From NCBI RefSeq assembly GCF_040412425.1, contig NC_089782.1, positions 23,173,122 to 23,237,121 of the forward strand: DNA of 64,000 nt. The letters are read 5' to 3'. The translations under genes were made by a program, and so were the position numbers. The notes beneath the pieces were generated by a model. It was not told the origin of the DNA, ran no database searches, and was given only the letters and a program-made list of their open reading frames with translations. Below, in pieces: positions 1-12,475 of this stretch. Positions within the stretch are counted from its first letter, which is position 1. Each line of letters opens with the position of its first letter. The stretch comes from Macrobrachium rosenbergii (lineage: Eukaryota; Arthropoda; Malacostraca; Decapoda; Palaemonidae).

Positions 1-71
<71 letters not shown>
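1..71. repeat. (CA)n(TA)n microsatellite
   Basis: Eight CA units run directly into about 27 TA units. The array is cut by the left window edge, so its full size is unknown. Confidence 0.97.
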
Positions 72-72
<1 letters not shown>

Positions 73-174
73 TGTATATATGATGAAATATGTAAATTTC
101 CATGAATTGACTTAGCACTACAAATACAAAACTAATATCTTAATATGCTTGATATCTAGTTATCAATTCATATA

Positions 175-178
175 TACA

Positions 179-263
<85 letters not shown>
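175..263. repeat. (TA)n microsatellite
   Basis: An uninterrupted TA array of about 44 units. The 100 bases between it and the array at 1-71 are AT-rich, and both inner flanks carry the same short word (ACTGTATATA / TACAGTATAT). They may be two halves of one array split by an insertion. Confidence 0.97.
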
Positions 264-269
<6 letters not shown>

Positions 270-539
270 GAACTGATCACTAGATATTAAGCAGTACAAG
301 GATGCCTCTTTTTTAAATGTAGTTCTAGGTTATTACTCCTGAAACAAAAGTATTTACGTAAATGTATCCATTATGAAATAATAAAATAAACTACTTAAAT
401 CCTGTATCATAAATACCACAAATCATCACATTTGAGCGTAACTTAAGTTTGAGCAGGTGATTCTCGAATGCGGGTTGTTGTAGGTCTACATTTGAGTCTG
501 GACTGCAAATTAAATCACAGGGTAGGAGATGGTGTCTGG
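264..539. other. No gene seen
   Basis: AT-rich DNA between the (TA)n array and the stop codon of the MADF-BESS gene. It presumably holds the 3' untranslated part of that gene and perhaps one end of the Harbinger element. No terminal inverted repeat could be recognised. Confidence 0.4.
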
Positions 540-1245
540 CTAGGTTGGCTCCGCCTGCTCTTGCGCATCTAATTCTTGTAGCAAAAGCTCTTGAAATTTG
601 ATTTTTAGAAACATCTTCCTATTTCTGGGCAATGACCGGAAGTCCGGCAACAAACTCCGGAAATAGAGCAGATCTTCATCATCTTCATACATTTTCTTTG
701 CCAGTAATTCGAGTTTTTGCTTTCAAGTGTGATCAATTCCTTCCGATAATCATCATCTAATTTTCGTTTTGCCGTTCGTTTTCTTCCGCTGCTGCTACAT
801 GCACACTGCTGAAGCACCTGCTTGCTATTCGGAACGAACTCCTTTTGCACCTTCCGAGCTCCTTCCTCCTCCTCCTCCTCATCATCATCATCATCATCAT
901 CTTGTGGCATGATCTGACTTGGTCCTGGGCTCTCGTTTCGCTCTAGTTGTGGTTCATCAAGAACGCGATCATTACGAGTTGTTCTTCCATGCCTTGTGTC
1001 ACTGGGATACTTCTCAGAAGAATGATGGGCATCAACTTCGCTATCATTTTGCCCAGGTGATGGTGCGATGTCAGCGGCTCGATCACGGGTTAACAAAATG
1101 TCATTCAAAAACGACATCTGACGAAAATGTGGCCAGCTTGAGTGTGTTTTGGCGCTACTTGAATTTCCTGAACGAGGCTTTGGAATTTTTTTCAGCTCCT
1201 TAACGTAGTAGTCTCGCATTCCTCGCCACTTCGACCTCAGTTCAT
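540..1245 (-). pseudogene. MADF-BESS protein of a PIF/Harbinger transposon, exon 2 (one frameshift)
   Basis: This exon carries the second half of a MADF (Myb/SANT-like) DNA-binding domain. It begins after a TGCAG acceptor at 1246-1250 and reads DELRSKWRGMRDYYVKELKK, followed by SSWPHFRQMSFLND, which is the typical end of a MADF domain. A spacer follows with an acidic run (eight Asp, six Glu) and a basic KRTAKRKL patch. About 1 nt is lost or gained near 708-725, in a T-rich stretch. In the shifted frame a BESS-like motif appears (DLLYFRSLLPDFRSLP) and ends at a TAG at 540-542. PIF/Harbinger elements usually encode a transposase plus a Myb/MADF partner that helps the transposase bind DNA and enter the nucleus, and the transposase lies in this gene's intron. 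The shift may be real decay or a sequence error. Confidence 0.8.
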
Positions 1246-1344
1246 CTGCAAAAAAAAAAAAACTTAAATTAATCTAATAACGATATTTAGTACGATATTT
1301 TTATAAAATTCATACACTATTGTATTCACTGTGTGTATACAGTA

Positions 1345-1449
<105 letters not shown>

Positions 1450-1473
1450 GATATATATAATGTTACGGGGAGT

Positions 1474-1842
1474 ATGTGAAATCAGGGATTTCACGAAATC
1501 CCTAGGAATATGTGAAATGATCAATTCGCTTAGGAACATTAAATCACCGAGGGCTAGTACTAAACACGGAGAAACAGTGATTCATCTACACAGTTTCGCC
1601 GTATGGTACTAGCCCCTGAGGGATCAAATACACTTTGGGACATTTGATCCCTAAGGGGCTAGTAATAAACACGGTGAAATACAGTTGTCTCCCAGGGGCT
1701 ATTACTAAACACGGCGAAACAGTGTAGATGAATCACTGTTTCGCCGTGTTTAGTACTAGCCCTCGGGGATCAAATGTTCCAAAGCGAATTGGTCATTTCA
1801 CACCTTCCCTAGGGATTTCGTGAAGCCCCTGGATTTCACACA
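1474..1842. mobile_element. Foldback / MITE-like palindromic element inside a TA array
   Basis: The two halves are near-complete reverse complements. The left arm holds GATTTCACGAAATCCCTAGG, then CAATTCGCTT, then GGGCTAGTACTAAACACGG. The right arm repeats these in reverse order as CCGTGTTTAGTACTAGCCC, AAGCGAATTGG and CTAGGGATTTCGTGAAG. Smaller inverted copies of the GGGGCTAGTA word lie in the centre (1600-1700). There is no reading frame. TA-rich DNA on both sides suggests insertion at TA. It is nested in the intron of the MADF-BESS gene. Confidence 0.85.
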
Positions 1843-1870
1843 CATATATATAGATATATAAATATATATA

Positions 1871-1977
<107 letters not shown>

Positions 1978-2001
1978 CATTGCATACTTTTTTTCTTTTA
2001 G

Positions 2002-2863
2002 GTTTTTGGCCACCGGCTGCTCATCCGCTCACTAGCCTTTATATTTCTCATGGGGAAAACATCTGTATCAAGGATTGTGAAGGAAGTACGCATGGCTATA
2101 TGGGAAGCACTTCAAGATACATATCTTCCATACCCAACAGAGATCTGAAGATCTTGCTGGGAAATTCTGCAAGATACGCATCTAAGTGTGATTTTCCAAA
2201 TTGTTTGGGTTGCATTGATGGAAAACACATTACGGATCCAATGTCCACCGCAGTCAGGATCAATGTATTATAATTACAAGCAATACTTTTCCATCAATTT
2301 ACAAGCAGTTGCAGGAGCAATTATAGATTCACAGTGATTGATGTTGGTGCCTTCGGTCGAGAAAGTGACGGGGGAATATTTCAAGGTTCATCATTCTACC
2401 AAAAATTAGAAATGGATGCATTGAATATACCACATGACACAAAACTTCCAAATACAGATGTGTCCCAACCCTATGTATTATTGGGAGATGAGGCCTGTCC
2501 TTTACTAGAACATTTAGAGATCATTCCCACGACAGCAACTAGACGAGAAGAAACGCATCTTCAATTACAGGTTATCACGTGCCAGAAGAATGGTGGAATG
2601 TGCTCTTGGTATTCTTACGGCAAAGTGGCGGATTTTGCAAAAAAAAAAAAAAAAGCATAGAAACAGATATCAAGGGTGCAATTCTAACAACCAAAGCAAC
2701 ATGTATCTTGCATAACATTGTATTAACAAATGATGGATTTAAATGGTATCGATACAGTAACCACACACTAGATGGTCCTGAAGTATGCCCAACGAGAGGA
2801 AATGAACGCTCCATTTGCAATGCCAAGAGAAATAATCTTTACCAAAAAAAATATAAGGATTAA
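2002..2863 (+). pseudogene. PIF/Harbinger-type DDE transposase, frameshifted fragment
   Basis: This encodes most of a DDE_Tnp_4-type transposase, which cuts and rejoins the ends of Harbinger elements. An acceptor (TTTTAG) at 1997-2001 opens the exon with FLATGCSSA. Pieces in successive frames follow: GKTSVSRIVKEV, CDFPNCLGCIDGKHI (first Asp near 2217), INLQAVAG, FTVIDVGAFGRESDGGIFQ, QPYVLLGDEACPLLEHL (second Asp near 2487), [11 protein letters not shown] (Glu near 2596), and [17 protein letters not shown] with a tail ending at a stop at 2861-2863. At least five frame changes separate these pieces, one around an A14 run at 2640-2653. The 5' exons are not recognised. The catalytic residues are present but the copy cannot encode one protein as written. 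Neighbour: the MADF-BESS partner on the other strand. Confidence 0.88.
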
Positions 2864-3092
2864 ATTTGTTGATTACTTGTGCTCCAACAGAAGTTGCCTG
2901 GCAGTATGATTGATAGGTCTATGTAATATTTTCGAAACTAGCTGTAATTTTCCGGACAGTATTCATATTTTCTAATTTATTATATACCAGTATACTGGAC
3001 AGTATATGTGTGTCTCGTTTATTCAACAGTATGGAAAAGTAAAACGTTCTTGCTTATGAATGTAACATAATCTAATAAAATTTGATACTTAC

Positions 3093-3252
3093 TGATATCA
3101 TTGAACTCCAGTTCTGAACCAATCTCCACCCACAATTTCTTGATCACATTCCGATCTTTATGTTGGTGATGTCTGGGATCCCATATTGGCTGTCGCCGGT
3201 GCACAGCGCTAATTAATTCCTCCTTCATGTGGACCACTGTTCGAAGATGCAC
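3093..3252 (-). CDS. MADF-BESS protein, exon 1 (N-terminal half of MADF)
   Basis: The reading frame begins at an ATG at 3252, or at the internal Met eight codons later. It encodes ELISAVHRRQPIWDPRHH, the first helix and tryptophan of a MADF domain, and continues to GSELEFNDIS. It stops at a perfect GTAAGT donor whose GT is at 3091-3092. The leftover base joins with the first two bases of exon 2 to give an in-frame Asn before ELRSKW, so the two exons make one continuous MADF domain. The 1.85-kb intron between them holds the transposase on the other strand. Upstream (3260-3480) is CpG-rich and could be the promoter side of the element. Confidence 0.8.
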
Positions 3253-4950
3253 GTTCTTGTACGGCTAAAAACAAACTGTTTTGTTCCGTGCGCGTGCAGT
3301 CCGTTAACGCACATGGCGCCACGGTCGACCACGCTTATGCGCACTCGCAGCGTGGGACCACTCGTATTTGAATTATGGCAGTTGATCGAGACTGTGAGAC
3401 GCACATGACGGATTTGGCCCGGCCGCAGCCTAAATCACAAATTCGCAGCAAACGCACGCTTCAGTCGACTTGCTCAGCTCAGCCCGCTATCAGGAAGATC
3501 CTAATCTTTGTTGACGACGACTATAAATATCTCCTAAATATCAGCTAGGGCGTAAATTCAAAGGCTTGTTGTTAAATGGCATTTTTATGTAAAATACAAA
3601 GGGATTCGATAGCTTAGTAACTTTCTCACGCTTGGAGGCCAAACAGTTTACCTGAAATTTTTGAAGAGTTGGCGAACTCTTCATAAAAAAATGCATCTAA
3701 CAGAAAATAGCCGCAAAATAGTTTGTTTATTAACCCAAAATTACAAACAGGTCGTAGAAATGCTGTTTTTTTTGTAGCTTTTGATTGTTTTTAATTTCAT
3801 ACTTAACAGATTGTGATTTGAAAACCAAGCTTAAAATGCATCATCGTTATATCGGCATTTGGAATATTCCAAATACGCAACGGTTATCGACATCCAGAGC
3901 GAGAAACCAAGCAACGCCGCACGGTTCTAATAAAGCGACAACTGGGACAACAGGTTACATGGCAACTCACTACAAAACAGGCCAAAGCGACAGTAGATCA
4001 AGGAGGTTGGATCAACCACGGACCACCGCACCCAGACCAGCTACCGTAGACCGAGTTGTTCTTTCTAATCTATTAAGAATGTTGTATATGAAGATCCGGA
4101 ATCCTCAGTAGTTACAACTTTGTGGCGTTGGTGAATCTACAGCAGGAGGCAGGGTTAGTTATAACAATAATTCTCGATGGAGCTTTAGGACAGTAACAGT
4201 TTTCATGCTGAGCTGAGCTGAAATGTTCTGAGTAGCACTTGAACAATCTTTTCCATGAAATGATCATGTAATCGTGCTTCATTTTTACTTCAAGGAATCT
4301 TTATATGGTCCTACCTTTTCTTTTACATTAACAGATAAGCATTGGCCCGATTATTCCATATGTAGGGAACGATATTACTTCCATGCGGTGGGGGAATTTT
4401 ATGAAGCTGCTTAGTACTGTACTACAAACCCATCACTTATTGTCAGTGAATGCAAGTTACCCTAAACTCTTTACTCCTCCTATCTCTCTCCCTCTCTTTC
4501 TCTCACCCACTTAATTATATTCGTCATATTTCTAAGAATCTTAGTCAGAATGGGAAAAGAGAATGCCTTGAACATATAATCTTATTCCTCACATACAATG
4601 TGGTTCTCATTAAGCAAGACTCAACTGACTATTAACACGAGACACGCATCCCGTTGCATACAAATTATAATTATGGAATTATCTTCATCTTCGTTGTCTA
4701 CGAATTTCCACCCATCTCCAGTTTGCTGTCTCATAACTCTTATCCAAGTAATTTCTGGTAATCAAATTCCTTTGGTGGCCACAAGAGACCAGCAGACTCT
4801 GTCACGTACTATTCTCCTCGGGGTGATGTATCTTTCATCATCATCTAATCTATCCTACTATTTGGCAACTAAAATGATTCGAATTATTTTATTTCCTAAC
4901 CCATAAAATAACTCACTATAATTACTTTAATTTGCACTTAGATTTCAGCA
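3253..4950. other. No recognisable gene
   Basis: CpG-rich DNA at 3290-3480, possibly the outer end of the Harbinger element, then AT-rich DNA. A 108-codon frame at 3785-4111 (Gln/Thr/Arg-rich) matches no family I know and is not called. There is no repeated structure I can support. Confidence 0.4.
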
Positions 4951-4953
4951 AAG

Positions 4954-4956
<3 letters not shown>

Positions 4957-5031
<75 letters not shown>
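4957..5031. repeat. (CT)n(CA)n compound microsatellite
   Basis: About 31 CT units followed by about 6 CA units. Confidence 0.97.
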
Positions 5032-5032
<1 letters not shown>

Positions 5033-5461
5033 ACATACAGATACACATACCCACTCATACAATATAAAGACTGCAATACAATATTTTTTTCGAAAAATAT
5101 GCACATACTTATGGGATACACTACAGTATGCAAACTATTAACTGAATATAAAGAAAAAGGCGCGTATTGTTGAAGATCACTTGCTCATAGTCCTGCTACA
5201 CTCCTCTAGACTAAGGTTAGCTATCTATTTGTGTATGTATGTATGTATGTATGTACATATGTGTGTGCGTGCATACGCGTGTATATATACCATGACTCCA
5301 TACTTTCTTTTCCTGAAGGGTATTTCACGGCATTACCTCATTACGGAACAGTGAATTTGTAGGTCTTGCCAGTGACTTGCAAATTCTCCAACTGATCAAG
5401 GTCAAGTTGACTCGCCTTTTCCGGGCTAAGCAGAGATTATAGGACTCCTCTTAAGAAAAAC

Positions 5462-5849
5462 CAGTGAAAAATGCGCCGAAGTTTCTTCGGCACAATCGAG
5501 TTTTCTGTACAGAGTATAATGCTGTAAGACTCTCAGCTACGTCCCATGAAATTCTCAGCAGCGGCCCATGAAACTTTCAACCACGGCCCGTTGATGGCCT
5601 GTTGTTGGCGCCTATAGCGGTGCCAGACGCACGATCATTGCTAACTTTAACCTTAAATAAAATAAAAAAAACTACTGAGGCTAGAGGGCTGCAATTTGGA
5701 ATGTTTGATGACTGGAGGGTGGATGATCTACATACCAATTTGCATTCCTCTAGCCTCAATAGTTTTTAAGATCTGAGGGCGGACAGAAAAAGTGCGGACG
5801 GACAGACAAATAACCATCTCAATAGTTTTCTTTTACAGAAAACTAAAAC
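5462..5849 (+). repeat. Multi-hairpin interspersed repeat, copy 1
   Basis: First of four copies. In order: a short hairpin (GCCGAAG-TTT-CTTCGGC), a central conserved block (CGGCCCATGAAACTTT), a hairpin whose arms are ACTGAGGCTAGAGGGCTGCA and its near reverse complement about 70 bases later, the block GCGGACGGACAGACAAA, and a terminal inverted pair (TAGTTTTCTTTTACAGAAAACTA). The ACCGAAA/TTTCGGT hairpin seen in copies 2-4 is missing here. No coding potential. The window alone cannot show whether this is a MITE, a SINE-like element or another dispersed element. Confidence 0.85.
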
Positions 5850-6183
5850 TTTATGTATTAGTCGTGTCAAATAATGCGTAAAGAAAAAAAAAGGGGGATC
5901 TTTGCGTATTCTGACTCCTTATTCAGCAAGAGAGATAAACTGTTAAAATACTTCATTAAGAGATATATGACGATTACGCATCATCGGCCTAAATATATTG
6001 ATTGTTGTGGTTCCTGATTCTGTATCTGTAACTGGTGAAGTTAAACTACTTGATTGTCAAAATGATATTTGAATGGGGTCTGCTGATCATGATAATGGTG
6101 TAACTAGAAGCTGCAATGGTGATGATGACGACGATGATGATCATATTGATGATGATGGCTCATTCATTTTGTTGGTTACGATT

Positions 6184-6208
6184 AATATATATATACATAC
6201 ATTATATA

Positions 6209-6294
<86 letters not shown>
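6184..6294. repeat. (TA)n microsatellite
   Basis: About 110 bases of nearly pure TA with a few interruptions at the left. Just before it lies a GATGATGAC-type trinucleotide patch (6118-6160). Confidence 0.97.
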
Positions 6295-6300
<6 letters not shown>

Positions 6301-6700
6301 ATCTTTGTTCACATTGGAACTTAATCTCTATAGCCTATCCAAAGAAGGACGACCACAAAGTATGGGAACACAGAAGGAAGCCAACAGTTCTTGTTTATAA
6401 AGTAGAGAAGAATACGACGGAGTAATGAAAACCATTGCCTGGTTGCAACTGTGTTTATTTCGCTACTCGACCTCCCGTCCTCCAAGAGCAGTTTCTACCA
6501 CTTGCCTGAATTATATCTCGCTCTTTTACACTCTTTTTCTTGTTTCCAATTCAGGCGTGGGCTAGTTAAGGACACCATGATGCCTCTCCCATCGACATTT
6601 GCATGTTAAAATGAATCAGACCCGCTATCTCGTGACAGTCAGTTGGTAAAGTGGCCTTGTCACATAGTTAGGATATCCAGGCATTCACACGATAACGAAT

Positions 6701-6702
<2 letters not shown>

Positions 6703-6745
<43 letters not shown>
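6703..6745. repeat. (CT)n microsatellite
   Basis: About 21 CT units. Confidence 0.97.
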
Positions 6746-6748
<3 letters not shown>

Positions 6749-7729
6749 GACTTTTCCCATTACAATAAATAGAAGATGCACCAAATATATCATATTTGCC
6801 AAAAGAATATTTCAATGAAAATATTCCTAGCGATTCTTCCCATTTTCTTCTTGCTTTCGAGTCGAGACATCCCAGTTCCCATGAATATCTCTGTATTGTT
6901 TCTAACTATTTGGTCGAAATAACAAGTATGTTTTTTCCTTAACTGAGAAACATTACAACCATGAAAGGTGCGGACTTCCGTGAGATAAACATCACCTTCG
7001 TATTGTTTCTATTCAAACACTGGAGGGTAACGATGGTAAGAGCCCGCTAAATTCCTTTTGTTGCGAAGCGAGAAACTCGGAGGGCCGTCTAGGGTGTACG
7101 TTTGAATAAGATAAAAAAATGCCACTTGTTTTGCTTATATTCACATTGTTGGAAATGATAGTGAAACTCGATAGTTATCTCTTGTTGTTTTCAGACTCAG
7201 TTGGCCTTGTGACAGCACAGGCTACGGAATAATAAGTAGTCAGGATTGTCAAGATATTCTACGCGAGAGAGCCTTGGTTTGCTGCTGGAAGCTAAAACAA
7301 TGTATAGAGAGGTTTAGGTATTGTCATTCCAAGAGGAGTCATCAGTACCATAAAAGCTCAGACTGAAAAGAATAACATCTTTACACTTACAAGTTAATGT
7401 TTTTCCTGGTGCAATGGGGTAGAATTTCTATTTGTCGTTCGGAAGCAAGGATTTTCGTAATTCGACGAATGCAAAAACTTCTTTAAAAAATATAAAGAGT
7501 TACAGATAAGAATTCAGGACAGAATAGAACGCAACCCTAAAACTATTTCGAAAGCAAACTCATTCAGCCAAAACAAACGCAAACATATAATCTTAAGTGA
7601 GCCTGGCTCCCATGATTTACTCTTAGAAATTATCGTGCACGATAAAGAAACATTCTGAGAGAATATAAAAACCGACTTCTCTCCCACTCAAACAAAAGAG
7701 GATGACTCTGCGTAACCATATTAAACAAG
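6746..7729. other. No gene seen
   Basis: Mixed-composition DNA with no long frame on either strand and no recognised element. Confidence 0.4.
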
Positions 7730-8101
7730 TATAAAAATGCGCTGTAGTTTCTTCGGCGCAATCGAGTTTTCTGTACATCGTATAATTAAGGCCACCGAAA
7801 ATAGATCTATCTTTCGGTGGTCTCGTTATAATGCTGTATGAGCCGTGGCCCATGAAACTTTAACCACGACCCGGTGGTGGCCTGGCCTATATCGTTGCCA
7901 GAAGCACGATTATGGCTAACTTAAACTTAAATAAAGTAAAAACAACTGAGACTAGAGGGCTGCAATCTAGTATGTTTGATGATGGGAAGGGTGGATGACC
8001 AACAAACCAATTTGCAGCCCTGTAGCCTCTGTAATTTTAAGAAAAAGTGCGGACGGGCAGACAAAGCCGGCACAATAGTTTCTTTTCAGAATACTAAAAT
8101 C
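7730..8101 (+). repeat. Multi-hairpin interspersed repeat, copy 2
   Basis: Same layout and orientation as the copy at 5462-5849, but with the extra hairpin GGCCACCGAAA ... TTTCGGTGGTC near 7791-7822. The last inverted pair is degraded. Confidence 0.88.
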
Positions 8102-8682
8102 ATCGCAGATAGCGTTGGCGGCCAACGCATTTAGATGTAAGAAACCTCTCTGATAAAAACACATAAGCCATTCCACTTATTGGCTGTCTTTATACTGTTG
8201 TTACAAGAGTGATGCCGTCATGTATACGTTAATGGGAGACTTTTGCCATAAAATACCTTCAAGATGAAACAATCTACATTTTTTTAGGAGACTTATATAT
8301 ATATATACACACACATATATATCTATATATATACAGTATATATATAATATTATATATCACTACCAATGTTTTATAAACATATTTTTCAGGATCAGGAATA
8401 CCGTCGTTATGAACACGAAAACTCTAACAAAATCAGCAAGAGATTGAAAATCGTAAAAAAAAAAAAAAAAAAAAAGCCCGGTATAAACTTTGATACTGAC
8501 GCTCCTTGCATAATTTCAGGTATCAAAAGAAGCAATGAAATACGCTCTGAAAATGCAAAAGACTTATAAACAGCAAAATACTTCATCAAAATCAGGAGGG
8601 TGCAATTTTATTTCCTCTTCGTAAGTGCGTCAGTCCAAAATGCAGTTTTGGGTATCACGTCAGATCTACTATACAGTAGGTT

Positions 8683-9016
8683 TTAGTTTTCTGTAAAAGA
8701 AAACTATTGTGTCGGCTTTGTCTGCCCGTCCGCACTTTTTCTGTCCGCCCTCAGGTCTTAAAAACTACTGAGCCTAGAGGGCTGCAAATTGGTATGTTGA
8801 TCATCCACCCTCCAATCATCAGACATACCAAATTCTGGCAACTTTATAGGATAGGCCACCAGCGGGCCGTGGTTAAAGTTTCATGTGGCGCGGCTCATAC
8901 AGCATTATACCGAAACCACCAAAAGATAGATTTATTTTCGGTGGCCTTGATTTTACGCTTAGGCGGCTGTACAGAAAACTCGAGTGCGTCGAAGAAACTT
9001 CGGTGCATTTTTTACT
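8683..9016 (-). repeat. Multi-hairpin interspersed repeat, copy 3 (inverted)
   Basis: Reverse orientation. It starts with TTTTAGTTTTCTGTAAAAG, passes TTTGTCTGCCCGTCCGCAC and the GAGGGCTGCA arm, and ends with the CCACCAAAAGATAGATT and GTCGAAGAAACTTCGG hairpin words. The second arm of the CTAGAGGGCTG hairpin is lost by a deletion of about 60 bases. Confidence 0.88.
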
Positions 9017-9183
9017 TGTTATTTTTGAGCCCAGCTCGATTTCTGCAGATTGTCAGTTATATACATAAGGAATGTTATGAAGTGAAAAGAATCTGTGGAA
9101 ATCTGGAATCATTCTCAGTTACGTCAAACCAGTTTTCATATTATACATATATATTAAACACACACACATATATATACATATAT

Positions 9184-9285
<102 letters not shown>

Positions 9286-9910
9286 CTATAATATATTTAT
9301 ATTTTTTCTATTTTTACTTTTCTCATTTTTTCTCGTTTATGTTATTATTATCTAAATCTTCAACATTATTATTTTGTCATTATTTTTCTGGGGGTGGGGG
9401 GCGCCACGTGCCGAGGTGCTGGCCCCCCTGGATCCGCTAGTGTGGAGTAGAATAATATATTTTCAAACTTCTTCCTCATACCTCCGAAGGTGAGAAAATA
9501 AATATGTCTCTCCACCAAAATAAGGAAGTATTTAAAAAAATAAAATGTCATGAGGAAGTGATGTTAAAAAAAATGTACAAAAAGGTCACTATCTCTAGGA
9601 ACATTTATCTCGTCCCAAAAACAACGAAATAATTAAAACAACTCAATGTCAGATCGTAGAGAAAGAAAGGCATAAAAGCAAATAGAACATAGAAATATTG
9701 CCGCCAGAATCATTTTAATTCAGCGGCTTGCTCATTTAAACAAAATATCCAAACAGTTAGAAATAAACAAATGAAGAAATATGAAACGAGAACGAAAACA
9801 CTTCCATTCCTTACAAATCAGAAATTAAAATAAAAGAAATTTGAATTAGCTTGAAAAAATAATGACTCCTTTTGGGAATCCATAAATACGATAAGTAAAA
9901 GAAAACAAGT

Positions 9911-10284
9911 AAAAAATGCTTTTCTGTACAGCCGCTGCAGCGTATAATCAAGGCCACCTAAAATAGATCTATCTTTCGGTGGTTTCGGTATAATGCTGTA
10001 TGAGCCGCGCCCCATAAAACTTTAACCACGGCCCGGTGGTGGCCTGGCTTATATCATTGCCAGACTCACGATTATGGCTAATTTTAACCTTAAATAAAAT
10101 AAAAAAACTACCGAGGCTAGAGGGCTGCAATTTGATATGTTTGATTAGTAGAGGGTGGATGATCAACATACCAGTTTGTAGCCCTCTAGCATCAGTAGTT
10201 TTTAAGATGTGAGGGCGGACAGAAAAAGTGCGGACGGATAGACAAAGCCGCCACAATAGTTTTCTTTTACAGAAAACTAAAACC
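9911..10284 (+). repeat. Multi-hairpin interspersed repeat, copy 4
   Basis: Has all blocks except the full first hairpin. The TAGTTTTCTTTTACAGAAAACTA terminal pair is intact at the right end and the CTAGAGGGCTGCA/TAGCCCTCTAGCA pair is well preserved. Confidence 0.88.
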
Positions 10285-10498
10285 GAAAAGGAGAATAAGC
10301 CAGGTCACTAAAACAAACAGAAACAGGAACGAAAACAAGACAGTTTATTCTTAAGGAATATTGAAAGTCACTGAGGAATGCCAAGGGTCTTACTGCTCTG
10401 AGATTTTGCAACGAAAGCGTGAGAATTCGGAGGAAAGTTCGAGTGGGGAGAGAGAGGGAGAGAGAGATATTACTGTTATTATTATTATTCAAAACACA

Positions 10499-10502
<4 letters not shown>

Positions 10503-10551
<49 letters not shown>
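10503..10551. repeat. (TA)n microsatellite
   Basis: About 24 TA units. The bases that follow it (10572-10625), reading TTTTTCAGGATCAGGAATACC, also occur near 8386-8403 after another TA-rich patch. The TA tract and its flank therefore appear to be copied as one unit. Confidence 0.95.
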
Positions 10552-10553
<2 letters not shown>

Positions 10554-11749
10554 TATAATATAATATATGTATATATATCACTAAATGTTTTAGAAGCACA
10601 TTTTTCAGGATCAGGAATACCGTCAACCCATTTGTAGAAATCCTATATTTGGAAAACCAAAAAAGAAATGAATAACAAAAGAAAACAAAAAGAGGAGAAT
10701 GGAATACGATGAATATACGTGGAAAAAGCAAAGACAAAAGAAAATAAACAGAATGAAATAACAGTGAAATAAAAAAAAAAGAATCAAGATAAAATCAGCA
10801 AACATATAACCGCACATAACTAGACAAGCAACGTGTAAACGAATGAAAACGGGATATAGTTTCTGCTTACGTAAGCAAAGAGACACCTGTTAGATATATA
10901 AGCAGAACAGGACGAAAAGGAGAACGAAAACTGTCGGAAATATCTAAGAGAATTTCAATTTTCCTTCCATTCTTTTCCCCCGCATCGGCTTAGCTTGATC
11001 GAGGAGGATTGTGGGTAGCGAAGGAATTCTTTTCACTGCGAAACGCGCCCATCGAGATGACTGACACTCCTGCGGGAATCGAGACAGACTTTTAAATAAA
11101 CAAATGTGTCGTGGATCAGGCGTGATGATATCCGAAGACTGTGTCCGAAGCTATACATTTCAGGCCAGTGTTCTATGAAGAGTAAAAGATTCTACCCTTC
11201 TGGATATCATGCAATTTTTTTGTGTGGTTTTTACTCAACATGCACAAGTCCTCATCTTGTTATTACAGCTCTTCCGTATTTTTTTTTATTTACTTGTGAT
11301 TACGTTTATTTATACTTTCGACTGAACGGTTGTAAATAATGTAAATACTGTTGTTGTTTTGATGGCATTGTTGTTTATCGTTCCGTTGATTTTTACAATG
11401 TTACCTAATTGTGCAATTGGAACTTCACAAGTTCAAGCGAAGATGCAGTGCATTACCATCCTAATACAATTCATTTCGCATTTTAATATTTTACTTACAT
11501 TTTTATTCATTTATCATTCTGCTAATTTATCTGTTTTTTTTTCTAGTAACTGATCCCCTCTTTCTGTATTCCCCATTACCTTCTGTTACTTCTTTCGAAT
11601 GAACCTCTTTCTGTATTCCCCTGTTACATCTTCTGAATAATAATAATAATAATAGAATTGAATATTATTGCTGCTTCAGCTGCATTAAAAGACTTTTTTT
11701 GAAGACTTCTCTTCAGAACATAACAGCTGGTTTGGTTTTTTACGCCTAA

Positions 11750-11815
11750 TATTTCATTTGGGGGAAAAGTCAAAATCTGTCAATCCAGATTTTGACTTTT
11801 CCCCATGAAATGACA
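11750..11815. repeat. Perfect 19-bp hairpin
   Basis: GGGGAAAAGTCAAAATCTG at 11761-11779 and its exact reverse complement at 11786-11804 are separated by six bases. Weaker complementarity (TTTCATT / AATGAAA-like) extends outward. It may be the remnant of a small foldback element. Confidence 0.8.
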
Positions 11816-11895
11816 AATATATATATACGTCCCTGTTGGTCTTGTTCCATAAAATAAATGCAGCTGAATAGTTTTCATCTTCTGACTGCTGCCAA

Positions 11896-11917
11896 ATAAT
11901 AATAATAATAATAATAA

Positions 11918-11960
<43 letters not shown>

Positions 11961-11961
11961 T
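11896..11961. repeat. (AAT)n microsatellite
   Basis: About 21 AAT units with one slipped unit. A shorter AAT run lies at 11636-11655. Confidence 0.97.
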
Positions 11962-12265
11962 TGAAATGCTTGCGTAAAACGTCCAGTTTCTTAACTGAAA
12001 CCACTACCTCGTAATACGGGAAGATTATCATTATTAGTTTTTTACAGATGGTTTGGTTTTTATCACAAAAGAACCTATTTTAAAATTCCCTAGCGACGTT
12101 CCAACCTACGCGGCAGCGTTCGTGTAAAATCGGAGTTTTCCTGGAAGTATGACAATTTGGTTTGATCTATAATACAGTACTCTAGACCTTCCTTTGTCTT
12201 ACTACTTGTTTCATTTTAATTGCAAGTGGCTAAATTGCTCTGATAATGTGGATGATGTTCCATGT

Positions 12266-12338
12266 ATGTATGTATATATATATTTATATATACGTATATA
12301 TATAATTATATATATGAATATATACATATATATATATA

Positions 12339-12402
<64 letters not shown>

Positions 12403-12403
12403 A

Positions 12404-12473
<70 letters not shown>

Positions 12474-12475
12474 AC
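12266..12475. repeat. Compound TA / GT microsatellite
   Basis: About 180 bases of TA-rich repeat, interrupted by a TAAATAAATA word, followed by about 14 GT units. The tyrosine-isoleucine frames on both strands here are artefacts of the repeat. Confidence 0.97.

Noticed and set aside
3785..4111. 108-codon Thr/Gln/Arg-rich frame
   Set aside because: No family match and no supporting signals.
4922..5141. Arg-Glu and Ser-Leu frames over CT arrays (also at 31661, 44287 and 51622)
   Set aside because: Translations of CT/GA microsatellites.
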